From: CAYNRA01 sp964399465
GTDB lineage: Bacteria > Bacteroidota > Bacteroidia > Cytophagales > Spirosomataceae
Reading direction: 5' to 3'
Assembly: GCA_964399465.1 (NCBI GenBank)
Contig: CAYNRA010000001.1
Span: forward strand, 1-64,000
Length of the DNA stretch: 64,000 bases
How positions within the stretch are numbered: the stretch's first letter is position 1; each line of letters starts with the position of its first letter. Below the pieces are notes generated by a model. It was not told the DNA's origin. It did not search any database and saw nothing but the letters and a program-made list of their open reading frames with translations. Of this stretch, positions 34,725 to 42,516 are shown in pieces. Made by a program: the position numbers and the translations under genes.

Positions 34725-36095
34725 TTATTTAGCATATGTGTAAAACACATTCAGTTTTGCACTTTTGATAGCTGCTCTTCGTAGATTACTGTGATTAATA
34801 ATGGATTGTGTCGAAGAAGTTGAAATATAACCACCAGGAACAAGTGCTAATCGCACTGATTTCTTTCCTTCTGAAGCTAATTTTTGAAGGTAGCTTGTTA
34901 CATTAAAAGCATATGTTTTCGTAGTAGTTAAAAACAAACTTCCTTGCCCGGCATTCGGTGAGTTTGCATTGATTGGAACAAGTACAGGTTCAAACGTACT
35001 TGTTTTTACAATTTTGTTATTTTCATCTAACTCCGCCAATACAACTACCGGTGGAACTGGGAGTCTCGGTGAAATAAAGTTTGAGTCTACCTGAATGATA
35101 AAGTCAGCCTTGTTAATTGCAACTTCTGGCAAACCGATGATGTTGGATAAGTTTTTAAAATCAAAAACGCTTGCAAGCCCGCTTCCGGCTTGGATATAGG
35201 TACGGTTTTCTGTTTGACTAGCTGGTACCAATTGGTTTGGTTGTGTGACAGCCGCTACGCGTGAACCATTTCTATTAGCTGTAAATTTTGTAAATCTACC
35301 TGAAGTAAAAGGAAATGTATATGCTCGAACTGTTGACTCAGTTCCCAAGCGATAAAACAACCGCAAACTGCTTGAAGTTGCATCTGTTCCTACTCGAAAG
35401 GCGTATGCTACTCTATTGGAGCGGGGTTTTAATAGAAATCCGGGTAAAGCACGGGCAAACAAGGTGGCGTCAGAGGCTTCAGGCTTTCCACGTAAAGCAG
35501 CAAGTTGATCAAGTACAACTTGTGGTAGTTTTGCACTAATAGCAAATAGTGTGTCTCCTTTGGCATTGGAAATACTACGATATCGGAAATTTAGGGTAGC
35601 CAACGGTACGGAAGTCGTTGTCTGGATTTGACTGTCGTTCGTATATTTAAGCCCTGCAAGAATAGGTTGTTGCGTTTGGTAAATATCAACAGTCATAGGC
35701 TGCAGGGAATCTCCTTGGAAATAGCCATTGTAGTTCAAGATGATATACGCAGAGTCGAGGGTACTTGTTGTTGGTAAATCATATGGAACAAATTTTACCC
35801 CTGTAAAGTCTGTGGCATCTTTGATAAGATTGGGTTGAACGTATGCTTCTGCATTTACTTGTCCGAGGAGTGGATCGTCGTACCCTCCAATCATGATTTC
35901 AGGTACGTTTGAGGTGATAACGGAGTCAAGTTGCATGGTGAAGCGTTCAATGAGAGTTGAGTCGCTGAAGTTAGTTGTTAGCTTGCCGCCAATACCTAGG
36001 TCAAAACGGATATCTTGTGGGTCTTCACACCCGAAAAATAACGCGGAAAGTAGGCTAAGTGCTACTATCCGCGCTTGATTTGTTGCTTTTTGCAT
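34725..36095 (-). CDS. DUF4270 lipoprotein
   Basis: 456 residues. The N-terminus (MQKATNQARIVALSLLSALFFGCEDPQD) has a lipobox with Cys at residue 23. The body is beta-rich with the DUF4270 pattern: MIGGYDDPLLGQVNAEAYVQPNL, LDSAYIILNYNGYFQGDS and a YAFNVTSYLQKL region near the end. The family is found almost only in Bacteroidota, close to glmS and starch-synthase-like genes, and its function is not known. The lipobox points to export and membrane anchoring. It starts 9 bases after the upstream gene ends, so the two are co-transcribed. Confidence 0.85.
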   Translation of the reverse strand: MQKATNQARIVALSLLSALFFGCEDPQDIRFDLGIGGKLTTNFSDSTLIERFTMQLDSVITSNVPEIMIGGYDDPLLGQVNAEAYVQPNLIKDATDFTGVKFVPYDLPTTSTLDSAYIILNYNGYFQGDSLQPMTVDIYQTQQPILAGLKYTNDSQIQTTTSVPLATLNFRYRSISNAKGDTLFAISAKLPQVVLDQLAALRGKPEASDATLFARALPGFLLKPRSNRVAYAFRVGTDATSSSLRLFYRLGTESTVRAYTFPFTSGRFTKFTANRNGSRVAAVTQPNQLVPASQTENRTYIQAGSGLASVFDFKNLSNIIGLPEVAINKADFIIQVDSNFISPRLPVPPVVVLAELDENNKIVKTSTFEPVLVPINANSPNAGQGSLFLTTTKTYAFNVTSYLQKLASEGKKSVRLALVPGGYISTSSTQSIINHSNLRRAAIKSAKLNVFYTYAK

Positions 36096-36104
36096 AAAAA
36101 AGAG

Positions 36105-36914
36105 TTAAACAGCGAGTTCGTTGTATAGATTAAAGAAGGTGTCTGCGAAATTTTCATCTTCAATGAGTGCGTCTATCTTTCTACCTGAGCTAGTGCTCAA
36201 AGCGTCTGATAAATCGGTAGAAATATCATTATTTGCTTTAATTACGACATCAGCATACTCACAAGCAATTTTAATAAAACCAAGGTAATCTGCAGACTTT
36301 AGATTCTCAAGCATCTCGTCACTAATATCGAGCATTTTTGCTTTAGGAAGTATGTCTTCTGTAAACTTTTGATCTAGTAAATTATTGTAAACCGAGAAAA
36401 CACTTTTTGTATCCTTGAAGATAGGATCATTTTTGTAGGTTGTTTTCAAATAGAGAGGAATCAGTGCAGTCATCCAGTCGGTACAATGTACGATGTCAGG
36501 AGACCAACCAAGTTTTTTCACTGTTTCCAGCGCACCTTTGCAGAAGAAAATGGCTCTTTCATCATTGTCTTCATGAAGTGCTCCTTTTTTATCTGTGAAA
36601 ACAGACTTGCGCTGGAAGTAATCTTCATTATCTAAAAAATAAACTTGAAGCTTCGCAGAAGGAATAGACGCAACTTTGATAATCAATGGTTTTTCTTCTT
36701 CACCGACGGTAATATTTATCCCTGAAAGGCGAACAACCTCGTGTAGCCTATTCTTACGTTCATTGATAATACCAAACCTTGGAATGAGAATTCTGATTTC
36801 CATGCCTCTCTCTTGCATTTCTTGAGGAAGTTTCCGGACAAAAGTAGCTATGTTTGAAACTTCCAAGAACGGGTCAATTTCATTGGCAACGTACAAAATT
36901 CTTAGTTTACGCAT
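36105..36914 (-). CDS. Glycogen/starch synthase-like protein (N-terminal GT5 domain only)
   Basis: 269 residues from the ATG at 36914 (MRKLRILYVANEIDPFLEVSNIATF). A longer frame begins at 37004. The sequence matches the N-terminal Rossmann half of GT5 glycogen synthases (YVANEIDPF, HCTDWMTALIPLYLK), but the C-terminal nucleotide-sugar-binding half of about 200 residues is absent. Short versions beside DUF4270 are usual in Bacteroidota, so this is probably not a recent truncation. The KxGGL donor-loop of true synthases is replaced by EVSNIA, so normal glucosyltransfer is unlikely. Its role may be regulatory or structural. Confidence 0.8.
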   Translation of the reverse strand: MRKLRILYVANEIDPFLEVSNIATFVRKLPQEMQERGMEIRILIPRFGIINERKNRLHEVVRLSGINITVGEEEKPLIIKVASIPSAKLQVYFLDNEDYFQRKSVFTDKKGALHEDNDERAIFFCKGALETVKKLGWSPDIVHCTDWMTALIPLYLKTTYKNDPIFKDTKSVFSVYNNLLDQKFTEDILPKAKMLDISDEMLENLKSADYLGFIKIACEYADVVIKANNDISTDLSDALSTSSGRKIDALIEDENFADTFFNLYNELAV

Positions 36915-37061
36915 ATCAGTGTTTTTTTCGTTTTGCTTGTTGTAGCAGTTATACAAGCTTAAAATATTTGCAAAGATAATAAAAAAAAAGGCAGTATTTC
37001 CCAAATAAATGAGGTTTGGTTCGGTAGTTTCAAATTTTAATTGTTATTTGCTGCCATTTTA

Positions 37062-38468
37062 TCAAGTCAAAGTAACGATTCCGTTTACTTCTTGTAAATC
37101 CCATTTTCTCTCTTCCAATAGCATTTGTTTGGTCTCCTCCCAAATATCCTCTATGCCATCAATACACAAAGAAAAATACGCTTCTGTCGCTTCTTCCCCG
37201 ATAAGTTCGCAGACAATTCTTCTGTAATCTTGGTAGGTATAACCCACTTGTTTTTTTCCAAATTGAATCCACATTTTTCGCATCACATCATCTAATGAAC
37301 ATAGATTATTGGTGACTTTACGAATTTGATAATCAAGTATTTGTGCTGCAATAGCCCCTTTGAAATAGACAGAGACTTTGCGGTCAGGAATCCCTTTTTG
37401 GTAGCCGTCAAGCCATAAATCAAAAGACGATTCCCGCAAGGATTGACGCGCATTTTTAGCTGTTTCAAAATGGCGTCTATAGCAGGTTTCTAGTTCCTTT
37501 TTGTACTGTTCATCTGACATAACCCCGGATTTCCAAAGAAGATAATCTCCGTAATACGTCGTGACACCTTCTACTACAAAACAGGTCTCAAAATAGTTTT
37601 CTTGTGTAAAATCATAGGGTAAAAGTTCTTTGGGTCTAATTTTACAAATATTCCATGCATGAAATAACTCATGAGAGCTGAGTCCTAGTAAATCCCAATA
37701 ATGTTGCTCAAAATTTTGAGAGTCTGGTCCCAAAACCATCATTGTACTGTTTCTGTGTTCTACACCGTGATAGTAAGGAAATGGCGTTATCCAAGTGATG
37801 AAATGAAAATCTTTTTCTGGAAATTCACCAAAAACACGTATTTGTTCTTCTGTAAACTTTTGAAAATCAGGGAGTAGTTTTTCCCAATTGGGATGAAAGT
37901 GCCCCTCGAACCAAACATGGAATTCGGTATCTTGAATTTTATAGCTTCGTTTTTGAAGTGTACTACTTAAAATCCAAGGGCTGTCTGCCAGATGTGTGAA
38001 GTTATCCGCAAAAAGTTGAATGGTATCTCCGGTTCTTTTTTGTACTAGCCCACAGGCGAGTTGTTCGTTTGGTTTTGCGGTCAAGATAACTTCACACGGC
38101 TCATTTTGCCGCCCTTCCACATAAATACAACAATTCACGGGATTAACATAACATATTTCATCATCTAGATAGGAAGTTCCTGCATTGATTTCATGCGCAT
38201 AATAACTGTATTCAAATCGGATGAACTGTTGTCCAAATGTTTGCACTTTCCAGCGGTCTTTTTTTATTTTTTGACAGGGAAGTCGCTCTCCACTTCCAGA
38301 AAATGCATGAAATTCCCGTAAATTCTTAGCAAAATTTTGTAGTTCATATCTACCTGGCCGCCAAGAAGGTAGCTGAACTTCTAGGTATTCTTGCGTGTTT
38401 TCAAAGAGTTCTACCCGAATGTCAATGAAATGATTAGTAGGGTTTTGTGAAAAAAAAGTGTATCTCAT
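37062..38468 (-). CDS. M61-family metallopeptidase without PDZ domain
   Basis: 468 residues. The N-terminal beta domain (FIDIRVELFENTQEYLEVQLPSWRPGRYEL) is typical of M61 glycyl aminopeptidases. The zinc site SSHELFHAWNICKIRP (HExxH) is at about residues 245-260, and the third ligand and surrounding segment is VVEGVTTYYGDYLLWKSG. No signal peptide is evident, so a cytosolic location is likely. Family members often carry a C-terminal PDZ domain; this protein ends soon after the helical domain without one. It acts on small acidic or glycine-rich peptides by family. A short intergenic gap of 147 bases separates it from the GT5-like gene. Confidence 0.85.
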   Translation of the reverse strand: MRYTFFSQNPTNHFIDIRVELFENTQEYLEVQLPSWRPGRYELQNFAKNLREFHAFSGSGERLPCQKIKKDRWKVQTFGQQFIRFEYSYYAHEINAGTSYLDDEICYVNPVNCCIYVEGRQNEPCEVILTAKPNEQLACGLVQKRTGDTIQLFADNFTHLADSPWILSSTLQKRSYKIQDTEFHVWFEGHFHPNWEKLLPDFQKFTEEQIRVFGEFPEKDFHFITWITPFPYYHGVEHRNSTMMVLGPDSQNFEQHYWDLLGLSSHELFHAWNICKIRPKELLPYDFTQENYFETCFVVEGVTTYYGDYLLWKSGVMSDEQYKKELETCYRRHFETAKNARQSLRESSFDLWLDGYQKGIPDRKVSVYFKGAIAAQILDYQIRKVTNNLCSLDDVMRKMWIQFGKKQVGYTYQDYRRIVCELIGEEATEAYFSLCIDGIEDIWEETKQMLLEERKWDLQEVNGIVTLT

Positions 38469-38480
38469 CGAAGAGTTGGT

Positions 38481-38511
38481 TTTGATATATCAGAATAAAT
38501 AAATATTTTTG
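38481..38511 (+). promoter_or_regulatory. rpmH promoter
   Basis: TTTG at 38481-38484 and TATTTTTG at 38504-38511 are spaced by 19 bases, an exact match to the Bacteroidota -33/-7 pattern. The ATG of rpmH lies 42 bases downstream. Confidence 0.85.
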
Positions 38512-38553
38512 CAGTCCGAATTCCAAAGTAAGGCACTAAAATAATCAATTATA

Positions 38554-38709
38554 ATGAAACGTACATTCCAACCATCCAATAGAAAGCGTCGTAACAAGCA
38601 TGGATTCCGTGAGCGTAGCTCAACTCCAGGTGGACGCCGTGTATTGAAGGCTCGTCGTGCAAGAGGTCGTCACAAACTGACAGTCTCTGACGAAAAGACA
38701 CACAAGTGA
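38554..38709 (+). CDS. rpmH: 50S ribosomal protein L34
   Basis: A 51-residue, very basic protein: MKRTFQPSNRKRRNKHGF at the start, then RSSTPGGRRVLKARRARGRHKL, the universal L34 signature. It carries a slightly longer C-terminus (TVSDEKTHK) than E. coli L34. It lies in the early part of an rpmH-rnpA pair, as in most bacteria, with a strong promoter upstream and a hairpin between the two genes. Confidence 0.97.
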   Translation: MKRTFQPSNRKRRNKHGFRERSSTPGGRRVLKARRARGRHKLTVSDEKTHK

Positions 38710-38763
38710 TTCTAAAGAACACCAGTTCTATTGATATTGGTTTTCATTCATCGCAAAATACGT

Positions 38764-38790
38764 AAGCCACCTGCAAGGGTGGCTTTTATT
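38764..38790 (+). terminator. Hairpin between rpmH and rnpA (terminator/attenuator)
   Basis: An 8-bp GC-rich stem (38764-38771 with 38778-38785, AAGCCACC/GGTGGCTT) followed by a T-rich tract (38784-38798). It ends just before the rnpA start at 38801, so it may reduce read-through from the rpmH promoter and keep L34 in excess over RnpA. Confidence 0.7.
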
Positions 38791-38800
38791 TTTATTTCTT

Positions 38801-39193
38801 ATGACAAATATTCGACGGTTTACATTTACCAAAAACGAACGGCTTTGTAGTCAAAAAACAATCAATCGTTTGTTTGATAGAAGAGCTAAAGGAAATTTAA
38901 CTTTCATGGCTTATCCAGTGAAAGTTGTTTATGCCGTAAACGATGAATTGGTAAATCGTGTCTTATTTTCTGTTGCAAAAAGAAATTTTAAAAAAGCGGT
39001 AGATCGTAATTTGATTAAACGGAGATTGAAAGAAGCCTATCGCTTATCAAAACATGAATTCCCCACTGACCAATTCTATGATTTGGCTTGCATCTATGTA
39101 GGAAAAGAAATTACTACCTATGAAGAATGTCTCAAAGGAATGAAAAAAATGGCTAAAAAATTACATCTTGCGAATAAAAGCACCCAAAAATGA
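38801..39193 (+). CDS. rnpA: Ribonuclease P protein component
   Basis: 130 residues. The basic signature KRNFKKAVDRNLIKRRLKEAYR (about residues 65-85) is the RNR motif that contacts the RNase P RNA. The N-terminus RRFTFTKNERLCSQKTINRLF is typical of the family. The protein binds the catalytic RNA and helps the enzyme trim the 5' ends of tRNAs. Its last 33 bases overlap the convergent small membrane protein gene. Confidence 0.95.
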   Translation: MTNIRRFTFTKNERLCSQKTINRLFDRRAKGNLTFMAYPVKVVYAVNDELVNRVLFSVAKRNFKKAVDRNLIKRRLKEAYRLSKHEFPTDQFYDLACIYVGKEITTYEECLKGMKKMAKKLHLANKSTQK

Positions 39194-39490
39194 GCCGACG
39201 AATGTACTAAAAAAAGAAATATATGTTCCGAATTCTGCAATGTCAGGATAAGGAATTGACCATCCTGCTTTTAGATATATCCAATGTCCTGCTAAAAGTA
39301 AAAATGTTTGAATAATGGCTAGCCAGTAGCCTTTTTTGGGTTCCCACATGCCCCCAAAAAAGCTAATACCAATCATAAAAAATTGAGCGATATAAATAAT
39401 TGAGGCTACATGAATAATGTAAACTTGTAAGCCAGAAAGTAAAATCATGAGCAAAACTTTGGCCCAAAGTGGCCAATCTATCAATTTCAT
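39161..39490 (-). CDS. Small membrane protein, unknown function
   Basis: 109 residues from the ATG at 39490 (MKLIDWPLWAKVLLMILLSG). There are about three hydrophobic segments (residues 9-28, 34-50 and 55-75) and a fourth amphipathic one near the C-terminus. WEPKKGYWLAIIQTFLLLAGHW is the most polar region. I do not recognise the family; it could be a small inner-membrane protein conserved in Cytophagales. It is convergent with rnpA (33 bases shared) and divergent from the S41 peptidase gene, the starts being 84 bases apart. Confidence 0.6.
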   Translation of the reverse strand: MKLIDWPLWAKVLLMILLSGLQVYIIHVASIIYIAQFFMIGISFFGGMWEPKKGYWLAIIQTFLLLAGHWIYLKAGWSIPYPDIAEFGTYISFFSTFVGSFLGAFIRKM

Positions 39491-39574
39491 CGTATTTTTG
39501 GTTAAATTAGAACAAATATACGTCAATTGTCTATCAACCTAAATGAATTTCTTATTGACAGAATAAATCCATCT

Positions 39575-41230
39575 ATGAAGAAATACAAAAAATATGTACT
39601 TGGTTGTTCTTTGTTTGCAAGTATGGGAATAGCTGCCTTTCATGCTGAAGACAAGTACTTCGAGCTTGCTAAAAATCTCGATATTTTTGCTACACTTTAC
39701 AAAGAAGTAAATACGCTGTACGTTGATGAGCTAAATCCTGCAAAAATGATTCGTGTAGGAATTGAAGCCATGTTAGCCCAATTAGACCCTTACACGAACT
39801 TCTACCCAGAAGATGATATTGAAGAAGTACGCACCATGTCAACGGGGAAATTCAACGGCATTGGCGCTACTTTAACACCTTATAAAGGTGCTTTCTATGT
39901 AACAAATGTCTACAAAGATTCACCAGCAGACGTAGTGGGTATCAAGATAGGAGATGAAGTACTGGCAATTGGGAAAATTTCTATTACGAACCGTACTGAG
40001 CTAGAGGTCAGTCGTTTATTAAAGGGACAAACAGGCACAAGTGTACGTATTACGTTGAAACGTTATGGTGTTGCTAAACCAATTTTCTTTGAAGTTGCTC
40101 GTGGAGTTGTGAAAACTCCGAACGTACCGCATTATGGAATGGTTAATGAAGAAGTAGGATATATTCAATTAACGGATTTCTCACCGACAGCCGCGTCTGA
40201 AATTAAGGATGCTTTTGAAGAATTAAAAGCTTCGGGAATGAAAAAAGTGATACTTGACTTACGAAATAATCCAGGCGGTTTGCTTAATATGTCGATTGAT
40301 ATTTGTAATTTTTTCTTACCCAAAGGGCAAACAATTGTTGAAACACGTGGCCGCTTGCCGGAATGGAACAAAGTCTATAAAGCCATGAATAACCCATTGG
40401 ATACGGAGATTCCGGTTGCCGTATTAATCAATAGTGGAAGTGCCTCTGCCTCTGAGATTGTGAGCGGTACACTCCAAGATTACGATCGGGCGGTGGTTAT
40501 TGGGCAGCAATCGTTTGGAAAAGGTTTGGTTCAAATAACGAAAGACTTGTCGTTCAATGCGAAATTGAAGGTAACAACTGCAAAGTATTATACCCCTAGC
40601 GGGCGATGTATTCAGGCGGTAGATTATTCGAATCGAAAAGAAGATGGAAGTGTCGGGAAAATTGCTGATTCGCTTCGTCGTAGTTTTACGACACAAGGGG
40701 GACGAATTGTTTACGATGGAGGTGGGGTGCAGCCAGATGTGATTACTCCAGCCAAAACATTTTCTGTCGTAACAAACGAATTAATTAGACAACGTAAGAT
40801 TTTTGATTTTGCAACGCGTTATTATCATGAGAACAACCCTGCAAATATTCCAGGTAAGGGCTTTCTTATCACGGATGAAACATATAATTCATTTGTTGAA
40901 TGGCTTGTGATGCAGAATTTTTCGTATGTAACCCCTCTGGAAAAACAGCTGCTTTCATTAAAGAAAACCTTAGAAGAAAGCCTTTTGAAAGAGACAGTGA
41001 ATGGAGAGATAAAGGCGATTGAACAGAAAATACGGCAAGACAAACAGGAGGATTTAAAGAAATTTAAAGAGGAAATTAGAGATTTGTTGTCAATGGAGAT
41101 TGTCGGTCGGTATCATTACCAAAATACGGCTAAATTCATTGCTTTTGAGAAAGATGTAGAGGTACAAACAGCCGTTTCTATTCTCCAAAATTCAAGTAAA
41201 TACGCAGAACTATTGCGTGTTAAAAAATAA
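39575..41230 (+). CDS. S41-family C-terminal processing peptidase (CtpA/Prc-like)
   Basis: 551 residues from the ATG at 39575 (MKKYKKYVLGCSLFASMGIAAFHA). The TTG-started frame at 39527 is longer but unlikely. The order is a signal or anchor segment, a short helical region, a PDZ domain at about 85-165 (VYKDSPADVVGIKIGDEVLAIG), and the protease core. The catalytic Ser lies in INSGSASASEIVSG (about 290) and Lys in QQSFGKGLVQI (about 315). A C-terminal helical domain follows. These proteases degrade or trim the C-termini of periplasmic proteins. tsaB follows after 12 bases. Confidence 0.92.
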   Translation: MKKYKKYVLGCSLFASMGIAAFHAEDKYFELAKNLDIFATLYKEVNTLYVDELNPAKMIRVGIEAMLAQLDPYTNFYPEDDIEEVRTMSTGKFNGIGATLTPYKGAFYVTNVYKDSPADVVGIKIGDEVLAIGKISITNRTELEVSRLLKGQTGTSVRITLKRYGVAKPIFFEVARGVVKTPNVPHYGMVNEEVGYIQLTDFSPTAASEIKDAFEELKASGMKKVILDLRNNPGGLLNMSIDICNFFLPKGQTIVETRGRLPEWNKVYKAMNNPLDTEIPVAVLINSGSASASEIVSGTLQDYDRAVVIGQQSFGKGLVQITKDLSFNAKLKVTTAKYYTPSGRCIQAVDYSNRKEDGSVGKIADSLRRSFTTQGGRIVYDGGGVQPDVITPAKTFSVVTNELIRQRKIFDFATRYYHENNPANIPGKGFLITDETYNSFVEWLVMQNFSYVTPLEKQLLSLKKTLEESLLKETVNGEIKAIEQKIRQDKQEDLKKFKEEIRDLLSMEIVGRYHYQNTAKFIAFEKDVEVQTAVSILQNSSKYAELLRVKK

Positions 41231-41242
41231 CTTCACGTATAA

Positions 41243-41944
41243 ATGGGTAAGATTTTAGTATTGGATGCGTCAACAAAAGGTTGCTCCGCAGCTGTTTTTG
41301 AGGCAGGTAAATTGGTAACATCGCTGGAATTAAAAAACGAAAAAACATCTTCGTCTAAACTCACTTTACTAGCGGAACAAGCGGTTCAACTGAGTGATTG
41401 TCGTTGGGGAGATCTAGATGCGATAGCTGTCGGGAAAGGGCCTGGTTCATATACGGGACTCCGAATAGCCGTTTCTACTGCCAAAGGATTTTGTTTTGCG
41501 CTGGACAAACCGCTTATTGCGGTAGATAGCCTCTCAGCCATGGCAATTGCTGCACAAGCTGGCATTCCCATCGAAAAGCAAGCAGATTGGTTTCTTTGCC
41601 CTATGATTGATGCCCGAAGAATGGAAGTCTATTGTGGGATATTTGATGCACAAAACAGGCAGCAAATACGTGAAATTGAGGCAGTTATTTTGGAGGAATC
41701 CTCCTTTGCAATAGAGAGAAATATGAAATCTCTTTTGGTTTTTGGCGATGGGGCTGAAAAATGCAAATCACTTTGGACAAATGCTGATAACGTATTTTTT
41801 CTCGATACAATTCCTGCACCAACTGCAGCAATGATGGGGGAGTTGGCATTGGAAAAATGGATGAACCGAGATTTTGAAAACCTAGCTTCTTTTGAGCCGT
41901 ATTATCTCAAAGATTTTATGGTGACAACTCCTAAAAAGAAATAG
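41243..41944 (+). CDS. tsaB: tRNA threonylcarbamoyladenosine biosynthesis protein TsaB
   Basis: 233 residues of the ASKHA (Hsp70-like) fold: ILVLDASTKGCSAAVFEAGKLVTS at the start and the family signature IAVGKGPGSYTGLRIAVSTAKGF at about residues 60-80. TsaB partners with TsaD and TsaE to make the t6A base next to the anticodon of tRNAs reading ANN codons. It lacks the metal-binding His of TsaD, as expected. The end ...YLKDFMVTTPKKK is ordinary. It is 12 bases from the S41 peptidase gene and followed by a strong terminator. Confidence 0.95.
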   Translation: MGKILVLDASTKGCSAAVFEAGKLVTSLELKNEKTSSSKLTLLAEQAVQLSDCRWGDLDAIAVGKGPGSYTGLRIAVSTAKGFCFALDKPLIAVDSLSAMAIAAQAGIPIEKQADWFLCPMIDARRMEVYCGIFDAQNRQQIREIEAVILEESSFAIERNMKSLLVFGDGAEKCKSLWTNADNVFFLDTIPAPTAAMMGELALEKWMNRDFENLASFEPYYLKDFMVTTPKKK

Positions 41945-41981
41945 ACGATTTAGTGAGTAATATCTCATGGAATGAAAAGGG

Positions 41982-42011
41982 AAAGAGGAAGCTTTTTTGG
42001 GCTTCCTCTTT
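41982..42011. terminator. Intrinsic terminator of tsaB
   Basis: An 11-bp stem (41982-41992 with 42001-42011, core GAGGAAGC) with an 8-base T-rich loop and a T-run. The next gene (ends 42035) is convergent, so it may serve both. Confidence 0.85.
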
Positions 42012-42034
42012 TGTATAAAAACTAAGTGATTGGT

Positions 42035-42400
42035 TTAATCTATGTCCATTTCATCGTCTGGTGCAGAAAGGGGCACTACTTCTGGCCGTGTACGCGAAAC
42101 GACTTGCTTTTTCTCTTTGAACCTTTTTATCTTTCTACTTAACACTTCCACTGCGATGTCAGTTGCTTCTTCAAATGTACTTCCCTTTTCACTTACGAAT
42201 AACGTATTGCCAGGAACATTCAACTTAACTTCTATGTGTTTTGTATGTGTATTGATTTTATCTCCTTTATCTAGTCGGAGGAAGACTTCTCCACTAATAA
42301 TTTTACCGTAAAATGTCTCAATTTTATCTAATTTTCGTTGGATAAATTCGAGTAAACTGTTGTCTGCGGTAAAGTGGACTGCATTCATCTGAATCTTCAT
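42035..42400 (-). CDS. hpf: Ribosome hibernation promoting factor (HPF/RaiA, short form)
   Basis: 121 residues. MKIQMNAVHFTADNSLLEFIQRKLDKIETFY is the beta-alpha start of the HPF fold; VFLRLDKGDKINTHTKHIEVKLNVPGNTLFV and STFEEATDIAVEVLSRKIKRFKEK complete it. The C-terminal dimerisation domain of long HPF is missing, so this is the short type. A small acidic tail (SAPDDEMDID) is present. It binds the 30S decoding centre in slow growth. It is a stand-alone minus-strand gene. Confidence 0.92.
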   Translation of the reverse strand: MKIQMNAVHFTADNSLLEFIQRKLDKIETFYGKIISGEVFLRLDKGDKINTHTKHIEVKLNVPGNTLFVSEKGSTFEEATDIAVEVLSRKIKRFKEKKQVVSRTRPEVVPLSAPDDEMDID

Positions 42401-42516
42401 AACATACTTCCGTTTAAGTTGTCAAAAACATTTATCTTAGGTTGTAGTATTGACTACTTCCATGATTAAATGTAACAATTTACAGAATACATGTCAAGTT
42501 TTGTTTCACTTTTTTC

